A stretch of 64,000 nt of DNA, from contig NW_001799030.1 of NCBI RefSeq assembly GCF_000165425.1, forward strand, positions 62,001-126,000. The letters are read 5' to 3'. Below, piece after piece: positions 47,581-59,100 of the stretch (position 1 is the stretch's first letter; each line of letters starts with the position of its first letter). The notes beneath the pieces are model-generated. The model did not search any database. It saw nothing but the letters and a program-made list of their open reading frames with translations, and had not been told where the DNA came from. The stretch is from Paramecium tetraurelia. Lineage: Eukaryota; Ciliophora; Oligohymenophorea; Peniculida; Parameciidae. The position numbers were made by a program, and so were the translations under genes.

Positions 47581-49229
47581 TCAATCATCCCTCTCCTCAT
47601 AAACTACTGGAGTCATTGAAGATCCTTTATTCTCTATTTTCTCAAATTTCATTTATTTTTTAGAATCCTGAGAAGGACTCAAATTATGTCCCTCCATTTC
47701 TATTGAGTCATTCTCTACCATCTCATTGTATTTGACAAAATTTTCATATTTCTTGAATTCTCTGCACACCTGACAGATTAACATCATAAACCCAAGACCT
47801 AAGATAAATGCAACCACATAAATTAATATAATGTAATAATAACCTCCACCTCTCGTGGGAGGGATGAAATTAATTGTGTAAGTTTTTTATATCTAGCAGT
47901 ACTCCCCCTTCGTAATATTGAGATTATCTGGACATTTCGTAGATTTTTGCTTATAAACAAATGTTGTCGAAAGCATCTCAGTATAATTTGCCTAGCATAC
48001 AATTAAACTTGGAGCCTAGTATTTGAATAAACATTTACTTCTCTGATGGAGGAGTAGAAGAATCTATGCTTTGTGAATCCAAAAATAATAGTCTTGTTTT
48101 TATAATCAATGTAATCTAATTGTTATAGATTGGGAATGATAATTGAATTTGATGATTGATTACTAAACTTTTGAGGTAAGGAATGTCTTTACACTTAATG
48201 ACCATTCTAGCCTAAGATGATCACGTATTTATTCAGAATGTCTACATCTTGCACATCCTTAAAAGTATTATATTTATTGATTTATCTGTATGTGTTGTTT
48301 GTTAAATCTAATTCTAACTCATTTACAGATGAAAATGTAGGTTGGTGTCTGATGATGATCAAAACAGACTATTTTACATCAAAGATATCTCCAGCCAATG
48401 GGATAGTTCCCAATTTAGTATTCTAAGAGATCAAGGTTGTAACAGAATTATATATGTATTGTTAGACCCCAACATTCTTATCCAAAACATAGATGGTATA
48501 GATTTGATCTTGGCTTTATGAGAACACTTTGATGTCCACCACATTTTACAATTGACTACTTGTTTAGCCATTCACGACCCAAGGAATTGATTAAAAATTC
48601 TTCTCTTTAAATTAATAGATCGAAATGCCCAATTTTCCCATTGCAATAAACATAATGTCATTGACTGTAGTTACACTTGAGATTTAATCCACGTTGAATT
48701 TATCATACAACTTTAATTTTTGTGAATCTTCAAAGACATCCGTGTTATTTGAGAGTTAGAAAGCTAAAGTTTCTTAATCTGCTATTATCACTAACACTCT
48801 ATTTTTACTAAAGTATTGTAAATGTACCTTTTTTGTGGTTGTAATGTTTATCTGAATTGAACTTCCTAAAGTGATTGTATTGGTAATCAGTAAATGTTAT
48901 AATTTACCTTATCGAGTTAAAACTATAGATCCATTTTTAATTGTGACAGCTGCTATGATTTCATCTATTTGTCCACTTAAATGACCTTCCTCATAATGTT
49001 GAACGAAGAAAGTTTCATTAAAAGATTCAACAATATCTATATTTAAGCCTGAACTTTGCACTAACTGTTGTTTAGTGAAATGGCAAGGTTAGAATGATTT
49101 GTCCATGTATTCCATCTCCTAGAAAAATATTTCGCCATATTGTTCAAATCTGTCAATTATTTTTTCAGAATCAGCAGAGATATTATATTCTTAACTCTGC
49201 ACAATTGTGAGTAATAAAAAAATTAGCAT
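47581..49229 (-). CDS. Type I membrane protein, tandem paralogue A
   Basis: Predicted 541 aa with one 23-nt intron (48016-48038). A signal peptide (MLIFLLLTIVQS) is followed by ~430 luminal/extracellular residues of repeating beta-strand character with blade-like segments (TVNDIMFIAMGKLGISIYQF; IYTIYVLDKNVGVQQYIYN; LGTIPLAGDIFDVKQ), a membrane helix near residue 450 (YYYIILIYVVAFILGLGFMML), and a cytosolic tail of ~70 residues. The ectodomain resembles a beta-propeller. The second copy (49260-50852) shows the same order and matching motifs. Function unknown; receptor- or cargo-like roles fit the topology. Confidence 0.85.
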
Positions 49230-49259
49230 TAATTATTTATTACAATATAAATATTAAAT

Positions 49260-50852
49260 TCATTAAACTTAATGCAATCTAGATATATTACTGATTATAG
49301 AAAATTATGATGAGTGTGTTTTAGTTTAATTGTATTTAAAATTTTTAGTTGGGCTTTCAAATGTCTCCATAGAAATTTCATTTGATTTTTGGACATTCAT
49401 CTCGAGGTTATCAACAAATCTATGATATTTCCTGAATTCCTTGATTAGTACAACCACAATTGAAATAAAGGCTGATGCAACAAAGAATAGAATTAAATAA
49501 ACTAAATACTTTTACTCTGTTGTAATTATTGGCTTGATTGATTGTATTATATAATCTTGATTATAAGTGCAGATGCCAGTTTCCTTTTTTGTGCATTCAG
49601 AAATATGAGAATAGCTGAGTTCAACCTATTATTCATGTTCAAAGTAACAATATAAGTAACTCTATTTCAATTCCAACTTGGAAAAGTAAAAGTTATGTAG
49701 ACTAACACCAATCAGATACAATGATCCTTAAGTTTTGATGAAATTCAATTTAATCAAGGAAGGCATAATAAATCTTTGCTATTTTATTTGAAATGCTGAT
49801 GGAATTGAATGAAATATAACTGTGTTTCCATTTTGACCCAAAGTTATGGCAACATGATCTAAAATCTCAATATCAACGATAATGTAATTGATTACATGTT
49901 TATTTACTTATTTCCAACTAAAATCAGAATAATTCAATTTAATTTCTTAAATAATTGTTTATTAATCCTAAAAATGAGCAATCATCATTGTATTATTGTA
50001 AATATCAATAATATCCCCAGAAAATGGTATTGTGCCTAGTTCTTCATTCTTATAAATCAAAGTAGATTTGGGATTGTATATGAAGGATGCGACTCCCAAA
50101 TCATAATCAAGTAAATAAATAAAATATACATCGAATTGATGAAACACTTTGAGATCAGTTGCATTGTTGATTGAATACTAAAAATCAATTGAACCTAGCA
50201 CTTATCCATTCAATTAAAATATGTGTAAGCCTCCAACCCCCATTGCAATAAATAACATATTATTGACTACAGCAACACTCATGATTTTATTAGTATTGAA
50301 AGATTCGTAAATTCTAAAGGATTTCTCAAAAATATTCTCAGCCTTTGCGCCTAAAGTAAGACCTATAGTATCTGAATACATGATAATAATAAGTTAGTTC
50401 TAAATTATCTCCATAAAAACGGGATACTACAAAATGGTTAAATTAATATTAAGATTAATTTTATCTGCTACAACAAAGGTTTCATTAAAAAATTGAAGAT
50501 ATATAAGTTCTGCTGAATTTGTTAAAATGACTACATCATTCCCAACATTTACAAATGAAATGATACGAGGTATCAATCCTGAAAATTGGCCATCATTAAA
50601 AAATTAGGAAAACTACTCAGCTTTATATTAAGGTATTATAGGTAATGATTGCTATAACAAATTCTGATTGATTAGTTACTATGGCACAACCTAACAAGGG
50701 GAAGTAGTTAAATTCATATCTACAGATGATGTGAGATTTTGTTCTATTATGATTCCTGAGGTTTAATAATACTCAATTATTTGAGGGTTGCCGATAAGGA
50801 TTTCATATTACTATAAGGAGCGAACGAAAGAGAGAGTTAGAAATATGAGCAT
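49260..50852 (-). CDS. Type I membrane protein, tandem paralogue B
   Basis: Intronless 530 aa, upstream copy of the pair. Signal peptide MLIFLTLSFVRS; ectodomain motifs align with paralogue A (VVNNMLFIAMGVGGLHIFQL; FIYLLDYDLGVASFIYN; LGTIPFSGDIIDIYN); membrane helix YLVYLILFFVASAFISIVVVL; short tail KEFRKYHRFVDN, matching CREFKKYENFVKYN of copy A. Only 30 bp separate its TGA from the ATG of copy A. It lacks the 23-nt intron of A, so an intron was gained or lost after duplication. Confidence 0.85.
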
Positions 50853-50906
50853 CTTAGTAGTTATTAATATATATAATATGAAAATGTCACTAAATTACAT
50901 ATAAAT

Positions 50907-53125
50907 TCAAATAGTAAATATATTCATTAGTTATTTTTGATTGAAAATATTATATTTTACCGATAGGTGTTATAATTGAAGTTTAATAAATAGCAGTTCC
51001 AAGTGATTTGCATCTGAAGTGGATTCCTTAAGATTTTGTTCCAAAAACACTACCAATTTACCCAATCCAAATCCAGAATGGATTGATAAGAACTGTGTTG
51101 TCACAAAATCGGATAATAAACTGTCTATCTTTTCTTTTTTATTGAATAGGTGCTCAACCTTCTTGATAATTTCTAAGAATATTTGCAAGAGTTGGTTTGA
51201 AACTTTCTTTTAATCCTCTAGATTCCTCTCACTATACACATGCTTATTAATTTGATATTTCAGACTCTTCAATTAGAAATGCCACTATTTGTTATAGATG
51301 TCATTCGAGTCGATAATATTCTTAATACTATTTAATTAGTATAATAGCTTCTTAATTTGAATTAGATCGTCTACCTATTCTTAGAATTGATCCTAATTTA
51401 GTAAATTCTCAATATTATTATATTGTAGCCTATCAAATTCATACGCAATCTTCTTGATCCCCTTATATATTTAACATTAAATTCTCTGAGAGTCTTATGG
51501 ATTCATCAGAGTGTTTTTCTCTTCTAATCGTTTTAGATTATTAGGAGACAATGGAATTTGTCTTGTGATTTCATTTATTCTTGTTGTCTAAATCTTATTC
51601 TCCAATCCCAAATTATCTAATTGGGCTAAGCTCTATACTTTTATCGAAAAAATCTCATCACATTCATCTGACAATTGTGATTAATAGAATATCTCATTTT
51701 TTGTTAGGATATGTTGAATCTCTACTTTCTAAAAGCCCTTCAAATATTTGTAAATGGTTAAGTCATTCTTTAAATAATCGATTGGAATCAAATCATGATA
51801 ATCTTTCTAAAATATGAACTCAGGAAATTTGTAGATGAAGAATTTTACAATATAAATCTGTCTAGTAAGGACTGCCAAATGCAAGCAATTGTGCTTTTAC
51901 TTTTAGGTTTTCTGTCTGAAATTGAACTTGTATTCTTTCTGTTTATAGACGTATTCAATCACTTAGATGTATCCTTTTTATACAGCCAAGTGAATAGGAG
52001 TGTAGCCATTATGATTGATATGATTGCCATTGACTCCATTCTTCAATAGCAATTGCAGAATCTTTTGAGCCTCTGCTTCATTCATTTAATACACACAAAA
52101 TAAGTAATGAATACTATTATTACCGTAAATATCTTATTCATGCAATCCTACATTTCGCTTGATTAAATCAAACACTAAATAATATTATAATTTAGATACT
52201 GCAATATTTAAACAACTCTTAGCCCATGAACTATATATTAATTATAAACATACGCTCCTTTATTTGGGTCAGCATTTGCATATAACAAATATCTTGCTGC
52301 TAAATATTTCTCTTCCCAAATCGACAATCCTAAAGGAGAGTAATCATCCTGATTAATTTCGTCAATCTAGAATTTTTTGGGTTCCGACAGCAGTATTCTC
52401 AGCATCCCAATATCCTCATCCAATATTGTCTAGTGTATTTTATATTGGATCTAAATGTCTTTGTCCTGGTACTTTAAGGCAAATTGTTTAAATGCAATCG
52501 AACTTAACAATTGTTTTGCTGATATCGTTTCGCCTGTGCAACATAATTCAATCGTGTGAAACAACTGATATATCAGCTCTTGGGATTGAAATAACTCCTG
52601 AACTCCTGGATCTCCATACTTGAACCAATCAAGTTGGAACACATTTAGAGTATCTATGTTAATCACTTTAATACATTTTAGTTTGGTGATGCTCTTTGGG
52701 ATCTCCATGAAACTGTTATGTGAGATGAACAATTGATCAAGCTACAATAAGTCGCCTATGTCAGCAGAAATTTTCTTAATATGATTTTATGATATGTCCA
52801 ATTGCTGCAAATGCTTGAATTTTCCAAATTAGAACTCTTATAATAGATTATTTCTGATAAACAATATTTCCAAATTCTTAAATCCATCCAAAATATTGTA
52901 ATCTAATTGTTTAATGTAGTTGTCATTCAAATTTAAAGATATCAATTTTTTTAGTTTCCCCAATCCATCTGGGAATGCAGTAATTCTCGTCTATTATAAT
53001 GAGAGATGTTTCAAAGATTCGTCAAAATCTTGCTGATTATTCTAAAAAGCAAACCTAGGCACTGCACTCTTTTAATTGATTTTGCTTCTAGTTACTTAGA
53101 GTTATAAATCGTATTCCTAATCCAT
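50907..53125 (-). CDS. LRR-ankyrin repeat protein
   Basis: Predicted 731 aa with one 23-nt intron (52231-52253). Residues ~40-200 are leucine-rich repeats (LKHLSLQQTRITAFPDGL; LISLNLNDNYIKQLD; LEILFIRNNLLQEF; LDQLFISHNSFMEIPKSI). Residues ~285-450 hold ankyrin-type repeats (DYSPLGLSIWEEKYLAARYLL; GYTPIHLAVQKGYIQVIEYV; HNCLHLAVLTRQIYIVKFFI). The last ~280 residues are helical and charged. LRR and ankyrin modules are both protein-binding scaffolds; the combination in one chain with no enzymatic domain suggests an adaptor. It starts 177 bp from the divergent SAM-cyclin gene. Confidence 0.88.
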
Positions 53126-53302
53126 TGATTTATTAATTTATTATAATAATATTCTGATTAAATATATATACATCATCTATAATTGTTTGGCTTAGTATTT
53201 TTTGATCAATATTTATCAAATTTTTGCTTATTAGAATTGTAGATAAATTAATTTGCTATATAAGAAATAATTTGAATTTATAAAATCAAAATCATTGATT
53301 AA

Positions 53303-55645
53303 ATGAAGTAGTGGGAGAAGCAATAAAGTCAGAAGCTCTATGAAAAGCGAATCCAGCATGCCAAAGCGCAAGTGCCTGTTTCAAATAAGAAGAAATCAAC
53401 TAAAGTGAACGAATCAATGAATTCCATGAATTCCTCCATTTCAGGATTCACACACAAAGAAAAAGAAGATAAGGAATCAATCCCTCTATACAAATTGTTG
53501 AAATTGTATCAGCTGTAATAATATGCTCAATAACTAATAACAAGAGGATATGGGTATGATTTAATTAAATTTGCGATGCTCACAGACAATTAAATTGAAT
53601 ATTTGTTCAATGACATCAAAGTATTGCCAGGCCACAAAGTCAAACTCCTGGATCTGATAGCCTACATTAAAGAGATTATTACACCTTCAAACTCATCCAA
53701 ATTTAGAAACACTAGTTATACAAAAAAAAATAGTAAAATCATAACACAATAAAAACCCAAAACAAGTTAAACTTAAAGAATAAAACCACAATAACAATAA
53801 TAATAATAATAATAACAATAATATTAACAATAATAACAATAATAATAATAAATACAAGCCATCAACAAATAAAAGCAAATGAAAATTACAAACATTGGCT
53901 TTGATTTTTTCTAAGATGAGAGTGATTATGAAGATGAATTCAATTAAGCACTAAACTAAATTATGGAGAAATACAAAGGAGACACAACTACAATTATTAA
54001 TTCTAATAATTAGACCCTCTAAAATCAATATAGTAAACCAATATTAACAAAAACTAATAATTTTTTATAAACTACAACAGGACCAATATTATCTGATACC
54101 AGCAGAACTCATACAAAACCAAAAGCAAAAGATGATATCATCTTGGTTAGTAAATTTCAAGATGATAAATTGGTTACAGAAGTTAAGGAGAACAAGTAAT
54201 TTAGACTTATGATTTTAGGTTGATAAAGAATTTGGAGAAGCAATTAAATTAGAAAAGAAGAAAGAGAAATTTTGAAGAGGATGAAAATTTGCCAGATTTA
54301 CAAATGTCCTAAATTAAACACATGTACTTATCCTATGATACTGGTAAATTGACTTCAACCCTTGTGAATTTGGATATTGAGGAAATGAGTAATTGCCTAG
54401 CTTGGGCTATATTGAAGCATATACAATTTAGTAAGAGGATTAACTATTCGACAATGAAAAATTCCAGTATTCCTTTCTCCATGGATATAAGATTTCGTGG
54501 AACTGGCATGAATTACTAAGATACTTCCTAAAATCCAATTGAAGAACCAACTCAATTGCATCTTTATAGTGAATAACAATAATAACAATAGATAGGATTA
54601 TTCTAATCATAATAAATATCAAAATTAGATAAAACCAATTTGAGTAATAAGTAGAATAAGACCTTGGCCTAAATAAGTGAGAAAACCTTAAGCAAAGACG
54701 AAAATGAGTTTGAGATTAAGAAGTAGGAAATATAAGATATTTTGAAGGAAAGTTATCTTCATAATGAGTAATTTGATAATGAAGAAAATGATGACTACTA
54801 ATAAGATTATGATGTTTGTTCAGAGGAAGAAAATGATAATGAAAATTAAATTATTTAGGTTTAATAGAATGAGTCAGACTCTTTTAGTCCCATTAAACCT
54901 AAATATATATAACATTAGTAATAATAATTGGTTAAAGTCAATAATATCTCTGAAGAATCTTTACAACATATTGAGGATTCTTAAAAAATATACAACTACT
55001 CTCAAAGTATGCAGTATTAAGAGTAATAATCCTTATTTTAATCTAAATTTGACTTTATTGAGATGGAAGAGGATGACAAAGAAATTAAGCTCTAATACTA
55101 AAAAATTTATTTTGATGTTAATTCTGAGTAAGTTATACCAACAGCAGAAGTTGTAAGTAACTATTGTAAAAATGTTATAATAACTTCAAAAATGGAAAAG
55201 GAAGTGACAATTCTTTGTCTGGTTTACATAGAAAGATTATTAACATTAGCTAATATTAGTTTAGAACCATAAACCTGGAAAAGAGTAGTTCTTATATCAT
55301 TGGTATTTCTCTTTATTATAATATTAGATTATTGCATCTAAGATTTGGGATGATGAATCCTTTGAGAATGACAATTTTGCAAAAGTGTTTCCCCAATATA
55401 GAACAAAAGATATTAATGAAATGGAAAGAATATTTCTGATGTTATTAGATTATAGACTTCAAGTATATCCAGCTGAATATGCAAAATACTATTTTATTTT
55501 GAGAATGTATACAGAAAGCAAAAAGAGAAGTTTTCCTTTACGCCCATTAGATTTAAATACTATCATGAAATTACAAAAGTAATCCAACCAGGCAGAATTT
55601 GGATTGAAGTAAAAGTATGGACAAAGTTTAAATAAATCTTTTTGA
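53303..55645 (+). CDS. SAM domain - polyQ - cyclin Y-like fusion protein
   Basis: Predicted 764 aa with introns 54196-54218 (23 nt) and 55303-55327 (25 nt). Residues ~65-130 form a SAM-like domain (YAQQLITRGYGYDLIKF, TDNQIEYLFNDI, PGHKVKLLDLIAYI). A polyQ tract (11 Q, one Y, 9 Q; 53789-53851) is written mostly with TAA. The C-terminal ~180 residues are a cyclin box of the cyclin Y/PHO80 type: VTILCLVYIERLLTLANI, TWKRVVLISLIIASKIWDDE, DINEMERIFLMLLDYRLQV, YAKYYFILRMYTE. The second intron restores LISLIIASK. The first intron is what joins the two halves; if it is not spliced, the SAM half ends at TGA 54221 and the cyclin would need a start near 54304. Confidence 0.8.
53789..53851 (+). repeat. 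PolyQ-encoding TAA/CAA trinucleotide tract
   Basis: Twenty-one consecutive codons read CAA or TAA (Gln) apart from one TAT (Tyr). Read with the standard code it would be a string of stops; on the opposite strand it gives a false Leu-rich frame. Confidence 0.9.
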
Positions 55646-56196
55646 ATATAACTAATAATAACAATAACATTAAAATCATATTTTAATATTGTGCTTAAAA
55701 TTATAATTCTCTACTAATGATTTTATATATTTTTGATTAAAAATTTAAATCTTTTGATGATTTCCTTTACAAAAAAATTTTAATATTTACATAAAAGATT
55801 AGATTTAATTTAGGCATTATCTAGAGTCAATATTAATTGCAAATATAGAAAATTGATTTAAAGATCGTATTGCTTGAAGGATATTTCAATGGTTTCAGCA
55901 TTTGTTTCATTTAATAATCTTTCTAATTTTGAAATATATTTTTATATAATGATAAATTCTTAAAGTTAAATAATATATCAAAATTTTTATCGTTTACAAT
56001 ATTAAATTAGATTATTTTTAAAATAATATTATCATAAATTTATAAAAACTAATTGATAAGAATGTCAATAATATCTTCGGAATTATGGCTCTAAGATTTG
56101 TATGGTTGTTGCATAATTTAATAAATTATAATAATTTCACACAGGATTTGTAAAATGAATAAAAATCTCATTATCATATATAATTTTTTTATTATT
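55646..56196. other. Very AT-rich spacer
   Basis: About 550 bp, mostly A/T homopolymeric runs, between two plus-strand genes. No frame or repeat supported. Confidence 0.5.
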
Positions 56197-59100
56197 ATGA
56201 TTTTTATAATATAACAAATATTGATTGCTGATTTCTTTCTACGAGGGAATTGTTTAGATATATGCAATCAATAGTTATCCTATTCATCATGTATCAATAG
56301 CATCGAGGGTTAATGTATGTGGGATTCAGTGAGAAATCATTGTCAACACACGAATGATTATATGCAAGGATGTAGTACTTTTTTGAATTTGTTGGCTTGT
56401 TAAAAGTAATTAGGAGATGCCCTAGGTTAGTTTGCAAAATGTATAATATAAGATTGAAATAGGTCGATTCAAAAAATTCTGTGAAAATATTCCTGATGTA
56501 TTGACTGAAACATGTTATAATAATTTATCAAAGTATGGATGTTTATCTGTTTAAAATCCAAAATAGATTTGCATTTGGAAAAATCAGAAATGTTATTTCC
56601 TAGGAACATCATCATAATCAAGTTTAATATAAAATGATTTCGATAAGATGATGTATAGCGCGTCTGCTTGTTCACTTATAGAACATTATTTAGTGATTCA
56701 TAGTAGTTTATTATGGAATCTCACCTCATACATTCCTGATTTACAATTAGAGGCGTTTCAACAATAATAAAGAGATTTGAATATTATTGACACTGACGAT
56801 ATAAATTTCGATGACCCAAGCCTAAATGAGATGCAGAATAACTATTTAACAAAAAACGGAAAGTTTATTTGGTATAAATTAGGAAAATCTCTCTAATTTA
56901 GTTAAACAAATTGTAAAATATTGATTGATATATTAAGTGTAAATATCAAATAGATTTCGAGAAGGCTGTATTGCATTAGAAATATATGATGACGATGACT
57001 TTTACTCAATTTTTAGTGTATAAGGTGAAATCTTAGGTGTAAATCATGTGTATTGCAAATATTTAAATTAAAATCCTCAAATAAACTAAAAATATATATT
57101 CATAGATAATAAATGTGTGAAGTTTGATACAAATGAATTAGCAAACTAAAGAATTATAGAGGAGTATAACATAAATTGTAAATCATTAGATAAATATTAA
57201 TGTATATTTTTTAACCCAAAAGAATATAATTGTTAAATAGAAGATGATTAAAACGAATATTAGTGCGTGGAAGTTTAAAATGATTATGAAATTGATTGTA
57301 GTGATGCATTTTGCACTATCAAACAATGTCAAAAATTAGATAATCATTATATTGATTTAGGTACTAATATGTGTGTTAATACTTGTACTTCAATTTCAAA
57401 TATGAATGAATGTCTAAGTCAGGATTGCAATTATTTAGGAGTTAAGAGTACATAATCGGAAATCATTTGTGCACCGATAAATATATGCAATTAAATCGGT
57501 TTAACCAAATCTGGTTGCATATTCTTAAGAGCAAAATGTGATTGGGATAATAATGAAAATAAATGTTATGAATTGCAGGACAATGCGATTTCTTTAATGA
57601 AATGTTCAGATGTCTAAAACTTACATGTTTGCACTCTCATATCATTAAGCGATTAGTTGTGTTATTGGTCTGAACTGATGATGAAATGCATCAACATACT
57701 CGATTAACCACTATTGATGGTACAAACTATATTTATGGACAGAAATTTAGATGAAAATTATTAATAATAAATAAGTTTGGTTTGCAATTTGAATCTCTGT
57801 AAATATAACTCTTTGCTAGCAACTGAGTTTGATGAGGTAAAAAGAGTATGCTTATTCGATTAATTAAATTTGAATAAAAACTTAGCCTTAATAAACAAAT
57901 ATGATTGTCTCCACAATTTTAAAGGTTATTATCTATGGAATTAGGAGAAGTAGATTTGTTAAAAATTTGAATAATCCCAAATCAAAAATCAATATTGTTT
58001 GGAATTGGTAGATGTAAATGAACGATTTTGTCAATATAGTAAGTTATCTTCAATTACTGTTCGATGTGTTTATGATTAAATCACTACTTCCTGTATTGAA
58101 AAAACTGAAAATGAGGTAAATATTTTGGGGTGTTCAGGGAATGGATTATCAGAAGAGAAATGTTTAAATAACAATATTAAAGGACAGTTTTGTACTTATT
58201 AAGATGAATTGTGTATGGAAGTTTCCATAAATACCATTAATAATCTAAAGTGCTCATCTCTAATTAATGTAAATGAATAGATTTGTAGAATGTATTTTAT
58301 TAATAAAACACTTTGTAAATATAATGAGGTTACTCATTCATGCATTGAATTAAGTTCAACGGATTTAATAGAATATAATTACAATTTAAATAGGTATGCA
58401 TGTTAGGCAGTGTCAGATAGTTATACATACTTTGATGAGTAGATAAATAGGTGTATTGAATTTGATTCAACCTCAGATATTTATTTAATGAAACTAAAAT
58501 GCGAAGAAAAATATGTTAATAAATTGACATGTTTAAGTATTATAACTGATGGACAATTATGTATTTGGAGTACATCTCTAAACTAATGCAAAAATTATTT
58601 TGATAATTTTCCTAGTTGTTCATTTTTTGAAAATGGTAGTAGTTAAACATGTGTTAAATTGAAAAATATGAATAAATAGGAATCTACGATGGAAAATTAT
58701 TGTGTATATTAAGATAATAAATGTATCTCAAAAATAGAAAATTAGATTGATTGTGGAGATGAGGATATAATGAATATTCATCGTTGTAGTGGTATGACAG
58801 GGATTGACTAAGATGGCTATTTTGTGTAAATGTGTGCTTTTGTTGCTAAAAAGTGTATAACATTGATCGATTCCAGCATGGATACAGAAATAATACTAAA
58901 CACAATTACTTGTGAATAAGCAAATTAGAAATCTTGTGGATAAGTGAAAACTCCTGGTTAATTTTGCTATATCACAAAATCATCAGATATCAATAATATC
59001 ATAATAAATAAAGGATGCAGATTTCAGAAATTGGATAAGAAGTATTGTTATTTGTTGAATTATAAATATGGAGAAGATATTAATTTATTAAATCCAAAAA

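Noticed and set aside
53693-53878. Leucine-rich minus-strand frame
   Set aside because: It is the antisense of the polyQ TAA/CAA tract.
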